The notes: generated from the letters alone by a model not told the origin. Counted from the stretch's first letter, positions 25,584 through 35,022 are shown. The stretch is DNA of 49,367 nt from an uncultured Bacteroidota bacterium (GCA_903912405.1 CAIWHF010000123.1:1-49367); one strand, 5' to 3'. Program-made: numbers and translations.

Positions 25584-28316
25584 TTATTTAGTTGCAAAAG
25601 CAGCATCGATAATTGTTTGTTGTTCTTTTGCATGTTGTTTGCTAAAGCCTGTTGCGGTTGCAGCACTTGCTGGTCGTGCAATATAATTTGTAAAAAGCGC
25701 ATTCGTATTCAACATCAAGAAAGAAAGGGCACCCATATTACGAGGTTCTTCTTGGGCCCAAACAAAAGATGCATTTTTATATTTCGCTTTTAAGGCATCC
25801 ATTTGTTTAGCTGGGAACGGATGAACTTGTTCTAAGCGAACAAGTGCTACCTCTTGGATATTGTTAGTCATTTGATATTCGCTTAAGTCAAAATAGATTT
25901 TACCAGAGCACACCACTACTTTTTTTACTTTATTTGCTGCGCTAATACTTGCATCATCAATGACCTCTTGGAAATTACCTTTAGTAAAATCTTCTATAGG
26001 AGAATAAGCTCTCACATGTCGCAAATTTGCTTTTGGTGAGAAGTTAACCAAAGGCTTTCTAAATTCCCATTTCATTTGTCTGCGCAATAAATGGAATAAA
26101 TTTGCAGCCGTAGTTACATTACTTACAACAATGTTTAATTCAGCGCTAAGCTGCAAGAAGCGTTCTAAACGAGCACTTGAATGTTCGGGGCCTTGGCCTT
26201 CATAGCCATGAGGCAATAATAAACATAAGCCACTCATCTTTTGCCATTTTGTTTCGGCAGTAGTTATATACTGGTCAATAACTGTTTGTGCACCATTAGC
26301 AAAGTCGCCAAACTGTGCTTCCCAAATCGTTAAGGTATTTGGATTAGCTATTGCATAACCATATTCAAAACCTAGTACTGCAAACTCACTTAATAAAGAA
26401 TTATACATTTGAATAAAGCCTTGGTCTTGACTTATCGCACTTAATCGATTATATACTTCATTGGTGTTTTCATCATGAAGAACCGCATGTCTGTGTGAGA
26501 ATGTGCCTCTTTGCACATCTTGTCCACTCATACGAACATTATGGCCTTCTGCTAACAAACTTGCATAAGCTAATAATTCACCTGTTGCCCAATCGATTTC
26601 CGATTTTTCATCGAAGAGTTTAATTTTATCATCTAACAATTTTTGAATTTTACGAAGTGGTTTAAAGCCACTAGGTATATGCATAATTGCTTTAAATAAG
26701 CTTTCTACTTGTTTCTTTGTGATAGCTGTTTTTGGAGAGGCATCAAAATCTGCGGCTGTTGCTTTACGCAAAGCCTGCCAAGCTGTTTCTGACGCTTGTA
26801 ATTGATACGGTAAAGGTTTTTGTTTGTTTTCGTCTAAACGGTCTTGAAGGTTTTTCCAAAAACTATCTTCCATTTCTTTTGCCAATGCAGCATCTACATC
26901 GCCGCGTGCAATAAGTTGTTGATTATAAAGTTCTCTTGGATTAGCATGTTGTTTGATAAGTTCATACATTTTTGGTTGCGTGAAACTTGGATCATCCCCT
27001 TCGTTATGTCCATGTCTTCTATAGCAAACCATATCAATGAAAATATCTTGATTGAATTGTTGGCGATAAGCTACAGCTAATGCTGCCGCTTTAACTACCG
27101 CTTCCGGATCATCACCGTTCACATGCAATACAGGCGCTTGTACCATTGCCGCAACGCTGGTGCAATAATCAGCACTTCTAGCATCATCAAAATCTGTGGT
27201 GAATCCAATTTGATTATTAATAACAAAATGAATAGTGCCGCCAGTGTTATATCCTGGCAATTTGCTCATTTGTAATAATTCATATACTACTCCTTGTCCA
27301 GCTACTGCAGCATCACCATGAATTAAGATTGGCAATACCGCTTTGTAAGAATGATCGTACAAGGTATCGGCTTTAGCTCTAGCAAACCCTACAACTACAG
27401 GATCTACAACTTCTAAGTGAGAAGGGTTTGGTGTTAATTGTACATTGATTTCTTTTCCTTCTGGAGTATGAATATGGGAGCGGAATCCTAAGTGGTATTT
27501 TACATCGCCACTTCCCATAGTTGTATCTGGCGGCATTACACCGTCAAATTCAGAAAAAATTTGTTCGTATGTTTTTCTAAGGGTATTTGCTAATATATTC
27601 AATCTGCCTCGGTGCGCCATGCCAATTACCACTTCTTTCACATCATTGTTAGCAGCTTCATTGATAATGGTATCGAGTGCTGCAATCGTACTTTCGCCGC
27701 CTTCTAAACTAAAACGTTTTTGGCCAATATACTTCGTATGTAAAAACTTTTCGAAAATAACACCTTCATTTAGTTTCTCTAAAATGCGTTTCTTTTTTTC
27801 TATGCTTAAATTAGAAGCCATCATGTTTTCGAACTGCACTTCCATCCATTTACAAACTTCCGTATCATTGATGTAGGTGTATTCAATACCAACATCGCTA
27901 GTATATGTTTTCTTGAGTTTTTCAATAATATCTTTTAAGCTAGCGTTTTCCATACCAAGCAATTTGCCTGCTATAAAAGAAGTATTTAAATCTGCTTCGC
28001 TTAAATTATAATCACTCAAAGTTAATTTTGCACTTCTATCTTTTCTATTTCTGATGGGATTGGTAGTAGCTATTAAATGGCCTCTTTTTCTATAGGCGCG
28101 GATTAATGAAAATACATTAAACTCTTTCAATAATTGATCACCTTGTATAGAAGCTGAATTAGTGCCTGCGTTTCCTATTTTGCTAAAAGCAAAATCGAAT
28201 CCTTCAAAGAATTTTTTATACTCCGGATCTACTTGGTTGGGATCTGTTATATAATCATTGTATAAAGATTCTATAAAACTAGGATGCGCATTGGTGATAT
28301 AAGAAAAGTCTTTCAT
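25584..28316 (-). CDS. sucA: 2-oxoglutarate dehydrogenase E1 component
   Basis: 910 residues from the ATG at 28316 (MKDFSYITNAHPSFIESLYN). A frame extending to 28376 is rejected because it reaches into the -7 box at 28374-28381. E1 is the thiamine-diphosphate decarboxylase of the TCA-cycle 2-oxoglutarate dehydrogenase complex. Diagnostic segments are HTKYIGQKRFSLEGGESTI, GMAHRGRLNILANTL, LIHGDAAVAGQGVVYE (cofactor pocket), VNGDDPEAVVKA, VCYRRHGHNEGDDPSFTQP and LLLPHGYEGQGPEHSSARLE. The length suits the family. The E2 gene sucB, often adjacent, is not beside it: neighbours are a terminator and PorP/SprF downstream and a porin gene upstream. Confidence 0.97.
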   Translation of the reverse strand: MKDFSYITNAHPSFIESLYNDYITDPNQVDPEYKKFFEGFDFAFSKIGNAGTNSASIQGDQLLKEFNVFSLIRAYRKRGHLIATTNPIRNRKDRSAKLTLSDYNLSEADLNTSFIAGKLLGMENASLKDIIEKLKKTYTSDVGIEYTYINDTEVCKWMEVQFENMMASNLSIEKKKRILEKLNEGVIFEKFLHTKYIGQKRFSLEGGESTIAALDTIINEAANNDVKEVVIGMAHRGRLNILANTLRKTYEQIFSEFDGVMPPDTTMGSGDVKYHLGFRSHIHTPEGKEINVQLTPNPSHLEVVDPVVVGFARAKADTLYDHSYKAVLPILIHGDAAVAGQGVVYELLQMSKLPGYNTGGTIHFVINNQIGFTTDFDDARSADYCTSVAAMVQAPVLHVNGDDPEAVVKAAALAVAYRQQFNQDIFIDMVCYRRHGHNEGDDPSFTQPKMYELIKQHANPRELYNQQLIARGDVDAALAKEMEDSFWKNLQDRLDENKQKPLPYQLQASETAWQALRKATAADFDASPKTAITKKQVESLFKAIMHIPSGFKPLRKIQKLLDDKIKLFDEKSEIDWATGELLAYASLLAEGHNVRMSGQDVQRGTFSHRHAVLHDENTNEVYNRLSAISQDQGFIQMYNSLLSEFAVLGFEYGYAIANPNTLTIWEAQFGDFANGAQTVIDQYITTAETKWQKMSGLCLLLPHGYEGQGPEHSSARLERFLQLSAELNIVVSNVTTAANLFHLLRRQMKWEFRKPLVNFSPKANLRHVRAYSPIEDFTKGNFQEVIDDASISAANKVKKVVVCSGKIYFDLSEYQMTNNIQEVALVRLEQVHPFPAKQMDALKAKYKNASFVWAQEEPRNMGALSFLMLNTNALFTNYIARPASAATATGFSKQHAKEQQTIIDAAFATK

Positions 28317-28373
28317 TTTTTGATTTTTATTAGAGTATGGTCCCAATTGCTTGGAATTAGCTATTAGAATCAC

Positions 28374-28381
28374 CAAAATTA
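28374..28381 (-). promoter_or_regulatory. -7 promoter box for sucA
   Basis: Minus-strand TAATTTTG matches TAnnTTTG, 57 nt before the ATG at 28316. An imperfect dyad (GCTTAAAAT at 28391-28399 with ATTTTAGC at 28408-28415) covers the place expected for the -33 element. Confidence 0.45.
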
Positions 28382-28472
28382 ATAAAAAATGCTTAAAATG
28401 CTAGTGAATTTTAGCTTAAGAAACAGCCTTTTGGGCCTTAATTTTTGTTAGGGAGCTTTAAAATAAGGATTC

Positions 28473-30473
28473 TTAATTAACTAAGTTCCAATTGAATCCA
28501 AAACGCATACTGAAATCGGGTGCTGCATAGCCTATAGCTTGCATATTTTGTGTGCCTAATAATTGTTGAATTTGATCAAACATGATATAGGCGCGCATTT
28601 TTTTAACCTTAACATTGAAAAATAGCGAAATGTTGACTTGATTATTTATGCGGGTAGTTTTTTGAATGTAGAATTGTTGGAATAGGGGCGAATAGCCATT
28701 GCCATAATAAGCATTATGGTATAGGGCTTCTATCCCACTAGTCAATTGCATTGCGTTATGAAATGCAGGTGTTTGAATAGCCAATTGATGCTTGCTTGCA
28801 AAACTTGGAATAGCAAAAGGATCATCCGATTTCAATTGTGAAATAAGTAATTCGTTTGTATTGATTACGTTTTTAAACACAAAATTTTTGCTGATAATAA
28901 ACTGTGTAATGGCTATTGTTTGGTCGCTTTGAGACACCACTTGCTGCGCATTTAAATAAATATAATTACTAAGTAAATGTTGTCGTGCTTCAAAACTAAG
29001 GTGTAGTTTATCGAGTTTCCATTTTACATATAATTGGTTGTGTAACGAAGCGTTTAAATCTTTTGTAAAAGCATAATAGTTGCTTGAAAAATTAGTAAAT
29101 TGAAATGCAGCGTTTGATTGGTTTTCATTTAGTCCTATTTGGATATTCCCCAGTTGATTACTTATTTTTTTTGCTACTTGTAGTTGTAAAGTATGATTTC
29201 CGCTCGCACTGCCGGTAGCAATAAATTGTCCATAGGCATGCACTTCTAATTCGTTTGGATGCATGGCGTTTCTATCTAAGTGAGCAACAAGATAATTGCT
29301 ATAAATGCTTGTATTGTCAGCTGCATTATTTAGGTTGTTACTCAATTGATCTATGCGTGCACCTATTCCAGCTTGCAATTCAAGTGGGTGTTGCAAGTTA
29401 CCAATAGTAGTTTTTAGTAAAAATTGATTATCAAACCTTGTCCATGTTTGTTTGCTAAAGACAGAGTCGAGGGCATTGAATCGATGATCAAACCAAGTGT
29501 GATAATAAGCAGAATCGGGTCTAAGATCCTTATAGGTATGAGTATTTGTTGAAAATTCTAGCTGATGCACTAACGAAAATCTGCTATTCAATTGAATTGT
29601 CTTTAAGCTACTGTCTTCATTCCAGATAGTATCTGAATGGCCCAATGCATAAGATTGTTTCAGTTGAAAAATGTATTCTTTTTGCACATTGGTAACAGCC
29701 GATCGAGTAGTACTATAGTCGTCATGTTGAAAAACAATTGGCATAGTTTTCTTATCTGCATATCTACTATCTGTCAACTTGCTGATGTCGCTAATACCCC
29801 CGTTTTCGTCTTGTTGAATTTCATTAAAAATAAAGGCTCCCCAGCACTCATAGTGCTTATTGTTGCTTGTGTAATGTGCATTCAAACTTACTAAATCATG
29901 ATTGTTTCGTTGTGCTTTATAAAAACCAGGAGATGTAAGTTTGTGGTATTGAAAAGCCATATTGAAGTTAGGCTTTATATTTTGAGTGTGTAAGAGTCGT
30001 AATAAATTTTCGTTTTTACTACCCATTTGATAACTAAAAATGGTAAAGGGTTTAGTCGTATTAAAATACAACAAGCTATCTGCTTGTAAAGTATACACTT
30101 CATTTACTTGTCTTCTTAAAGAAGGTCCAATCTGATTATTATTTTTTAATAACCAGGTTTGAGATGCACTACCTAAATTCCCAAGATTGGTTTGCCAGGC
30201 TTGCGTATAGGGTCTTTGATGGAAAGTAATAAGTGAAGTATCTAATGTAATTTCTTTAGTAGAACCGCTTTGTTGAGCGCTTATAGTTGCATGTCCTTCT
30301 TCCCAATCAGCCGTATTGGTTTTGTTGCTGCTATCTGTTTTCGTTGATGAAAGGGTAGGTAAGGCACCCGTATTCTGTGCCCATAAAGCAATAGATGGAC
30401 AACTAGTGATGAGTATCACTAGTAATAGGATTATAGTTCGCAGGGGTGTATTATTGCTTAATGATTTTTTCAC
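28473..30473 (-). CDS. Putative outer-membrane porin (Porin_10/DUF4289-like)
   Basis: 666 residues. Signal peptide about 1-33, ending ALWAQ. The mature protein alternates short amphipathic strands over nearly its full length, with conserved-looking pieces such as TLDTSLITFHQRPYTQAWQT, QTWLLKNNNQIGPSLRRQ and FSYQMGSKNENLLRLLHTQN. Its C-terminus, PDFSMRFGFNWNLVN, looks like a final barrel strand. Size, start and end fit the Bacteroidota 'putative porin' family; the function of that family is unproven. Its first 23 nt overlap the 3' end of the choice-of-anchor-B gene in another frame, so the two are translationally linked and probably co-expressed. Confidence 0.8.
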   Translation of the reverse strand: MKKSLSNNTPLRTIILLLVILITSCPSIALWAQNTGALPTLSSTKTDSSNKTNTADWEEGHATISAQQSGSTKEITLDTSLITFHQRPYTQAWQTNLGNLGSASQTWLLKNNNQIGPSLRRQVNEVYTLQADSLLYFNTTKPFTIFSYQMGSKNENLLRLLHTQNIKPNFNMAFQYHKLTSPGFYKAQRNNHDLVSLNAHYTSNNKHYECWGAFIFNEIQQDENGGISDISKLTDSRYADKKTMPIVFQHDDYSTTRSAVTNVQKEYIFQLKQSYALGHSDTIWNEDSSLKTIQLNSRFSLVHQLEFSTNTHTYKDLRPDSAYYHTWFDHRFNALDSVFSKQTWTRFDNQFLLKTTIGNLQHPLELQAGIGARIDQLSNNLNNAADNTSIYSNYLVAHLDRNAMHPNELEVHAYGQFIATGSASGNHTLQLQVAKKISNQLGNIQIGLNENQSNAAFQFTNFSSNYYAFTKDLNASLHNQLYVKWKLDKLHLSFEARQHLLSNYIYLNAQQVVSQSDQTIAITQFIISKNFVFKNVINTNELLISQLKSDDPFAIPSFASKHQLAIQTPAFHNAMQLTSGIEALYHNAYYGNGYSPLFQQFYIQKTTRINNQVNISLFFNVKVKKMRAYIMFDQIQQLLGTQNMQAIGYAAPDFSMRFGFNWNLVN

Positions 30474-31827
30474 TAAATAGGGTATTGCCTTGTTTTACTT
30501 CAATAAAGTAGAGTTCACTTGGAAGTGAATTGGGTAAAGTTACTACAAAGCTATTATTTAATTCTTCTTTTCTAACTATGGTAGTGTAAATGCATGACCC
30601 TGTAATAGTAAAGACACTTATTTGAGCATCTAATAAACTTTCATTGGAAAGAATTCGAAATGCTTGTTGAAATGGATTAGGGATAATTTGTATGGCATGC
30701 TTTTGAGCATATAAGTCTTTAGTGAATGCGGAAGCATCTATTACAAACAAGCCATTTTGCATATCGCTAACCAATATTTTTCCATTCTTAAAGAATGGAT
30801 AACAACCCCAAGCACCTCCAAAACCTTTATAAGGAATAGCACGGCAAGTAGGAAAATAAGCAAGCTGCTTCGCTTGACTTGGGTCTTTAATACTGTACAT
30901 TTGAAAACCATCAAAATAGTAAGAGATGAAAACTAAATCGTCGATGACATAGGGGTTATGAGGAATGCAAGTGGTATCATTTCGTGGTATAAAAGTACTG
31001 AGCACTTTGGGTTGCGAAACATCGGTAACATCAATAACCTTTAGTGGACTCCCATGTGTTTCATCGGCCATTACACCCAAATTATTTTTATTGATCCAAC
31101 TAGAATGATTGTAGCCTTTGTAAATATATTGTGGCATGGTGCCGATTTCTACAGGCATGTTGGGTTTGAAATCAACAATACTATAACCGTAAAAGCTTTC
31201 ACTTAAAAACCCCGTATCATTTCTTACATACATATCATGCGCCGCATAATTAGACCCTAAAGCAAATGGATTCGTATAGGTTTTCAGGAAGGTAGGTAAG
31301 GTTGGATTTTTCAAATCAAAAATCCCTAATCCATATACACCACTAGCATTGGTAAAAATTCCGCAATATAATTTTTCTGTAACCGTATCAATGAAAATAT
31401 TGTGGGTACGCATCAATTCAGCTGGCGAACTTTCATAAACCATATGAATAGAGTCGGGCAAATAGCTATAGTCAAATATTTGTAAGGCACTATAGCCCTC
31501 ATCGCATACTGCGTAGAGGTAATTTTTAAATGTTTTGTAATCTCTATGGATGATATAGTTGCCATAGTCGGTGCCGCGTTTAAAGGCAACTTGTTTGCAT
31601 TGTTGAATATCAATAATATGAACACCTTCGGTAGAACCAATAGCCGCATATTGCAAGCCTTTCCATTCAAAGCCCCAGACATCGTTGTATTTTTGGGAGT
31701 AACTCAAATTCGCTTTTATGCTTGTATCATTCCAATTGCAAAGCAAAGGTAATTGCACCGCTGTCTGTGCTTTCGACAGCAAGCTAATTGCGATAAAAGA
31801 AAATAAAAAAAGTGCATGCTTAAGCAT
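30451..31827 (-). CDS. Choice-of-anchor-B family protein with T9SS type-A sorting domain
   Basis: 458 residues. Signal peptide about 1-21 (LFLFSFIAISLLSKAQ). The central part (about 25-370) is a repeated beta-propeller-like fold typical of the choice-of-anchor-B family: DVWGFEWKGLQYAAIGSTEG, VHIIDIQQC, ALQIFDYSYL, MYVRNDTGFLSESFYGYSIV and PHNPYVIDDLVFISYYFDG. The last 80 residues (379-458) are a Por-secretion type-A tail beginning IIPNPFQQAF and ending EKIIKQ, so the protein is exported by the T9SS and usually cleaved and surface-anchored. The start codon sits inside a terminator-like hairpin (31804-31832). Alternative downstream starts would remove the signal peptide. It follows the purine-nucleoside phosphorylase gene and overlaps the porin gene by 23 nt. 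Confidence 0.87.
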   Translation of the reverse strand: MLKHALFLFSFIAISLLSKAQTAVQLPLLCNWNDTSIKANLSYSQKYNDVWGFEWKGLQYAAIGSTEGVHIIDIQQCKQVAFKRGTDYGNYIIHRDYKTFKNYLYAVCDEGYSALQIFDYSYLPDSIHMVYESSPAELMRTHNIFIDTVTEKLYCGIFTNASGVYGLGIFDLKNPTLPTFLKTYTNPFALGSNYAAHDMYVRNDTGFLSESFYGYSIVDFKPNMPVEIGTMPQYIYKGYNHSSWINKNNLGVMADETHGSPLKVIDVTDVSQPKVLSTFIPRNDTTCIPHNPYVIDDLVFISYYFDGFQMYSIKDPSQAKQLAYFPTCRAIPYKGFGGAWGCYPFFKNGKILVSDMQNGLFVIDASAFTKDLYAQKHAIQIIPNPFQQAFRILSNESLLDAQISVFTITGSCIYTTIVRKEELNNSFVVTLPNSLPSELYFIEVKQGNTLFSEKIIKQ

Positions 31828-31832
31828 GCACT
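31804..31832 (-). terminator. Terminator-like hairpin containing a start codon
   Basis: A perfect 22-bp palindrome at 31811-31832 (9-bp stem with TTAA loop, arms AGTGCATGC and GCATGCACT) is followed on the minus strand by a T run to 31804. It is 28 nt past the purine-nucleoside phosphorylase stop. The ATG at 31827 of the choice-of-anchor-B gene lies in its ascending arm. Confidence 0.65.
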
Positions 31833-31860
31833 AAGATACATTTTTTTTGATGAGATAGGT

Positions 31861-32685
31861 TTATAAGCTAGCCACAATTCCTTCTACTAAATTGGCTAAT
31901 TTAGGTGCTGCTTCATTGGCTGCCTGCAGTACTTCTTCATGCGTAATGGTATTCAGTTCATCTCTTATGCCTAAATCGGTAACAATGCTTGCTCCAAATA
32001 CCTTCATGCCGCTGTGTATGGCTACGATTACTTCTGGCACGGTGCTCATCCCTACCAAATCGCCACCAATTATGTGAAGCCATTTATATTCTGCTCGTGT
32101 TTCAAAGGTGGGACCTTGTAATCCAATATATACACCTGTTTGCACAGGAAGTTTTTGCTCTTTAGCAATCTTCTCTGCTAAGGCAATGGAATTTAAATTA
32201 TAAGGCTCACTCATATCGGGAAAGCGCACACCCAAGCGTTCATCGTTTTTACCTCTCAACGGATGCTCTGGGAATAAATTGATATGATCTCGGATGATAA
32301 CAATATCGCCAACTTTGTAATTTTTATTCATGCCACCAGCTGCATTAGATACAAACAAATGCTCTACACCCAGCGCACGCATTACGCGAATAGGAAAAGT
32401 TACTTGTTGCATGTCGTAACCTTCGTAGTAGTGAAATCTACCCGACATTAAAACGGTTGCTTTGCCACCAAGCTGACCAAAAATTAATTTGCCTGCATGA
32501 CCCTCAACGGTAGATACCGGAAAATTAGGAATGTCTTTATAACTCAATTCACACTCCATAGTAATTTTAGAAGCTAAGTCGCCTAAGCCACTGCCTAAAA
32601 CAACACCTACAGATGGGGTAGTAGCATATTTTGATTGAATGTATTGTTTTGTTTCTTGTATTTTATCAAATAAGGTAGGGGTCAT
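31861..32685 (-). CDS. punA: Purine-nucleoside phosphorylase
   Basis: 274 residues, the size of the trimeric PNP family. It splits inosine or guanosine (and deoxy forms) with phosphate to the free base and (deoxy)ribose-1-phosphate, in purine salvage. Key segments are VVLGSGLGDLASKI, the phosphate-binding GRFHYYEGYD with RVMRALGVEHLFVSNAAGGM, then IVIIRDHINLFPEHPLRG, and the purine-site GLQGPTFETRAEYKWLHIIG and DLVGMSTVPEVIVAIHSG. It lies 9 nt after the small membrane-protein gene and is probably transcribed from the promoter near 33259. A terminator-like hairpin follows. Confidence 0.95.
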   Translation of the reverse strand: MTPTLFDKIQETKQYIQSKYATTPSVGVVLGSGLGDLASKITMECELSYKDIPNFPVSTVEGHAGKLIFGQLGGKATVLMSGRFHYYEGYDMQQVTFPIRVMRALGVEHLFVSNAAGGMNKNYKVGDIVIIRDHINLFPEHPLRGKNDERLGVRFPDMSEPYNLNSIALAEKIAKEQKLPVQTGVYIGLQGPTFETRAEYKWLHIIGGDLVGMSTVPEVIVAIHSGMKVFGASIVTDLGIRDELNTITHEEVLQAANEAAPKLANLVEGIVASL

Positions 32686-32694
32686 AAATAGATT

Positions 32695-33237
32695 TTAAGA
32701 GTGGGTGCTAGCATTTTTTTCATCTTCAAAATAAAGATGATCATTAGGTAATTCAGAAAAGTGGCGTTGATCGGTAGCATCCATTGATGCTTTTCTTTTT
32801 AACTGAGTAGCAACCATAGATTTTACCGTTTGTTTTGCTAATACGAGTGTATTGTTTTTTAATCGAATGGCATGCACAAGACGAGCTATAATCAAAAATA
32901 GTATTCCAAATATAACAACTAAACTAATGGTGCCCCAATAAGCATATTGAATAACGCCTGGATTCAATCCAATACTGCGCGTTCTACTATATAGTTTTTC
33001 AATAAATTCGAAGAAATAGATGTATTCAAATAGAAAGGGTGATGCAAAAAAGCCTAAGGCTAATACATACAGCAAGATTTCGAGGATTATTAATGCAAAT
33101 TTAGGTGCGGTTTTGCTAGCAGATGGTTTTAATAAAGCTACTCCCAGCGGATCTAATAACTCCAATTGCTCATAGATCATTCTCTTGTTTTCCTTAAATT
33201 CTAACACTAAATCATCGTGTAGGCGCTTCGTTATCAT
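32695..33237 (-). CDS. Two-helix membrane protein of unknown function
   Basis: 180 residues from the ATG at 33237 (MITKRLHDDLVLEFKENKRM). A longer frame to 33279 is rejected because its ATG falls between the -33 and -7 boxes of a strong promoter match. I do not recognise the family. The N-terminal 50 residues are charged and probably helical. Two hydrophobic stretches follow, FALIILEILLYVLALGFFAS and WGTISLVVIFGILFLIIARL, separated by a short loop with aromatic and basic residues. The C-terminal tail is basic, then acidic (YFEDEKNAST). It is the first gene of the transcript that continues into punA 9 nt later; no functional link is evident. Confidence 0.75.
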   Translation of the reverse strand: MITKRLHDDLVLEFKENKRMIYEQLELLDPLGVALLKPSASKTAPKFALIILEILLYVLALGFFASPFLFEYIYFFEFIEKLYSRTRSIGLNPGVIQYAYWGTISLVVIFGILFLIIARLVHAIRLKNNTLVLAKQTVKSMVATQLKRKASMDATDQRHFSELPNDHLYFEDEKNASTHS

Positions 33238-33258
33238 CTTGTTGGTATTAAATTTAAG

Positions 33259-33291
33259 CAAAGGTAAGCATGATTTCAATTGCTAACCAAA
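33259..33291 (-). promoter_or_regulatory. Bacteroidota promoter upstream of the small membrane protein-punA operon
   Basis: On the minus strand TTTG (33291-33288) and TACCTTTG (33266-33259) are separated by 21 nt, a full match to the Bacteroidota -33/-7 consensus. The -7 box ends 21 nt before the ATG at 33237. Confidence 0.7.
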
Positions 33292-33343
33292 TAGAAGTCC
33301 TATTCAAATTCCACAAAGCACTGAATTTTTCCCACAAGTATCG

Positions 33344-33351
33344 TACTTTTG
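33344..33351 (+). promoter_or_regulatory. -7 promoter box for prfC
   Basis: TACTTTTG fits TAnnTTTG, 58 nt before the prfC ATG. The -33 element is weak. It is divergent from the promoter at 33259-33291. Confidence 0.4.
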
Positions 33352-33409
33352 CTATCCATTTACAATTGCTCATTTTCAATAGGATAGCACCATCCATTGC
33401 CTCATAAAT

Positions 33410-35002
33410 ATGAAATATCAAAAAGAAATACAAAAAAGAAGAACCTTTGCTATTATATCCCACCCCGATGCAGGTAAAACTACATTGACTGAAAAGCTAT
33501 TGCTTTTTGGTGGTGCTATTCAAGTAGCAGGGGCGGTAAAAAGTAATAAGATTAAAAAACATGCTACTTCCGACTTCATGGAAATAGAACGCCAAAGAGG
33601 GATCTCCGTGGCTACTTCCGTAATGAGTTTTGAGTATAAAAATATTTTAATCAATCTACTAGACACACCTGGTCACAAAGACTTTGCAGAAGATACCTAC
33701 CGTACCCTCACAGCTGTTGATAGTGTAATCTTAGTGATTGATAGTGTGAATGGGGTAGAAGAGCAAACTAGAAAATTGGTTGAGGTATGTAGAATGCGTG
33801 ATACCCCCATTATCGTGTTTGTAAATAAAATGGACCGTGATGGTAAATATCCTTTCGACTTATTGGATGAAATTGAAAAAGAACTAAAAATTTCTTTACA
33901 TCCTTTGTCTTGGCCTATCAATATGGGTAAAGAATTTAAAGGGGTTTATAACTTACATGAGCATAGTTTAAATTTATTTACAGCTAGTCAGAAAGCAACC
34001 GATGAAAATAGCATTCCTATCAGTGATTTGGCAGATGAATTATTAGATGAGAAAGTTGGTAAACGAGATGCGGATCAATTACGAGAAGATGTTGAGTTAT
34101 TGAGTGGTGTGTATGGCGATTTGGATAAAGAAGCCTATATGCAAGGAAAAATTGCTCCCGTATTTTTCGGTTCTGCCGTTAATAACTTTGGTGTTAAAGA
34201 ATTGCTTGACACCTTCATTGAAATAGCCCCTCATCCCCTTGGTAGAAATACCGATAAACGCTTTGTGGATGTAAACGAAGATAAGTTCACCGGGTTTATT
34301 TTTAAAATACATGCCAATTTAGATCCACGTCATAGAGACCGTATTGCCTTCTTAAGAGTTTGCAGTGGAAAATTTGAACGTAATAAATATTATAAGCATA
34401 CCCGCAACGAAAAAGATATTAGGTTCTCTAATCCTTATTCGTTTTTAGCGCGTGAAAAAGATGTTATTGATGAAGCCTTTCCGGGCGATGTAGTGGGTTT
34501 GTTTGATACGGGTTCTTTTAAAATTGGTGACACGCTTACGGAAGGCGAACAATTACAATTTACCGGAATTCCTACGTTTTCACCGGAGTTGTTTAAAGAG
34601 TTGGTGAATAAAGATCCAATGAAAACAAAACAATTGGAGAAAGGAATAAATCAATTGACCGATGAAGGGGTGGCGCAATTATTTACGCAACACGGAGGAA
34701 ATAGAAAAATCATTGGTTGCGTGGGTGAACTTCAATTTGAGGTAATTCAATATCGTTTGTTGCAAGAATATGGTGCATCTTGTGCCTTTGTGCCCTTGCA
34801 ATTTTATAAAGCTTGCTGGATTACGGGCGATAAGAAAAAAGTAGAGGATTTTGTAAGGTTCAAACAAAGTAATATCATGACCGATAAAGATGGCAATCTT
34901 GTTTATCTTGCACAAAGCGAATGGTTCTTGAATACCGAACGACAAAATAATCCTGATATCGAATTCCATTTTACTAGCGAATTTAAAACTCAACAAAATT
35001 AA
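33410..35002 (+). CDS. prfC: Peptide chain release factor 3 (GTPase)
   Basis: 530 residues, the normal RF3 length. RF3 is the GTPase that removes RF1/RF2 from the ribosome after peptide release. The G domain shows the P-loop HPDAGKTT (residues 18-25), IERQRGISVATSVMSFEY (switch I region), DTPGHKDF (G3) and FVNKMDRDG (G4). The EF-Tu-like domain II and the RF3-specific C-terminal domain follow, with VGELQFEVIQYRL and SEWFLNTERQNNPDIEF typical of RF3 rather than EF-G. The M13 peptidase gene follows after 20 nt in the same direction and may share the transcript. Confidence 0.97.
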   Translation: MKYQKEIQKRRTFAIISHPDAGKTTLTEKLLLFGGAIQVAGAVKSNKIKKHATSDFMEIERQRGISVATSVMSFEYKNILINLLDTPGHKDFAEDTYRTLTAVDSVILVIDSVNGVEEQTRKLVEVCRMRDTPIIVFVNKMDRDGKYPFDLLDEIEKELKISLHPLSWPINMGKEFKGVYNLHEHSLNLFTASQKATDENSIPISDLADELLDEKVGKRDADQLREDVELLSGVYGDLDKEAYMQGKIAPVFFGSAVNNFGVKELLDTFIEIAPHPLGRNTDKRFVDVNEDKFTGFIFKIHANLDPRHRDRIAFLRVCSGKFERNKYYKHTRNEKDIRFSNPYSFLAREKDVIDEAFPGDVVGLFDTGSFKIGDTLTEGEQLQFTGIPTFSPELFKELVNKDPMKTKQLEKGINQLTDEGVAQLFTQHGGNRKIIGCVGELQFEVIQYRLLQEYGASCAFVPLQFYKACWITGDKKKVEDFVRFKQSNIMTDKDGNLVYLAQSEWFLNTERQNNPDIEFHFTSEFKTQQN

Positions 35003-35022
35003 TTTTACACAAAGCTCTATTT

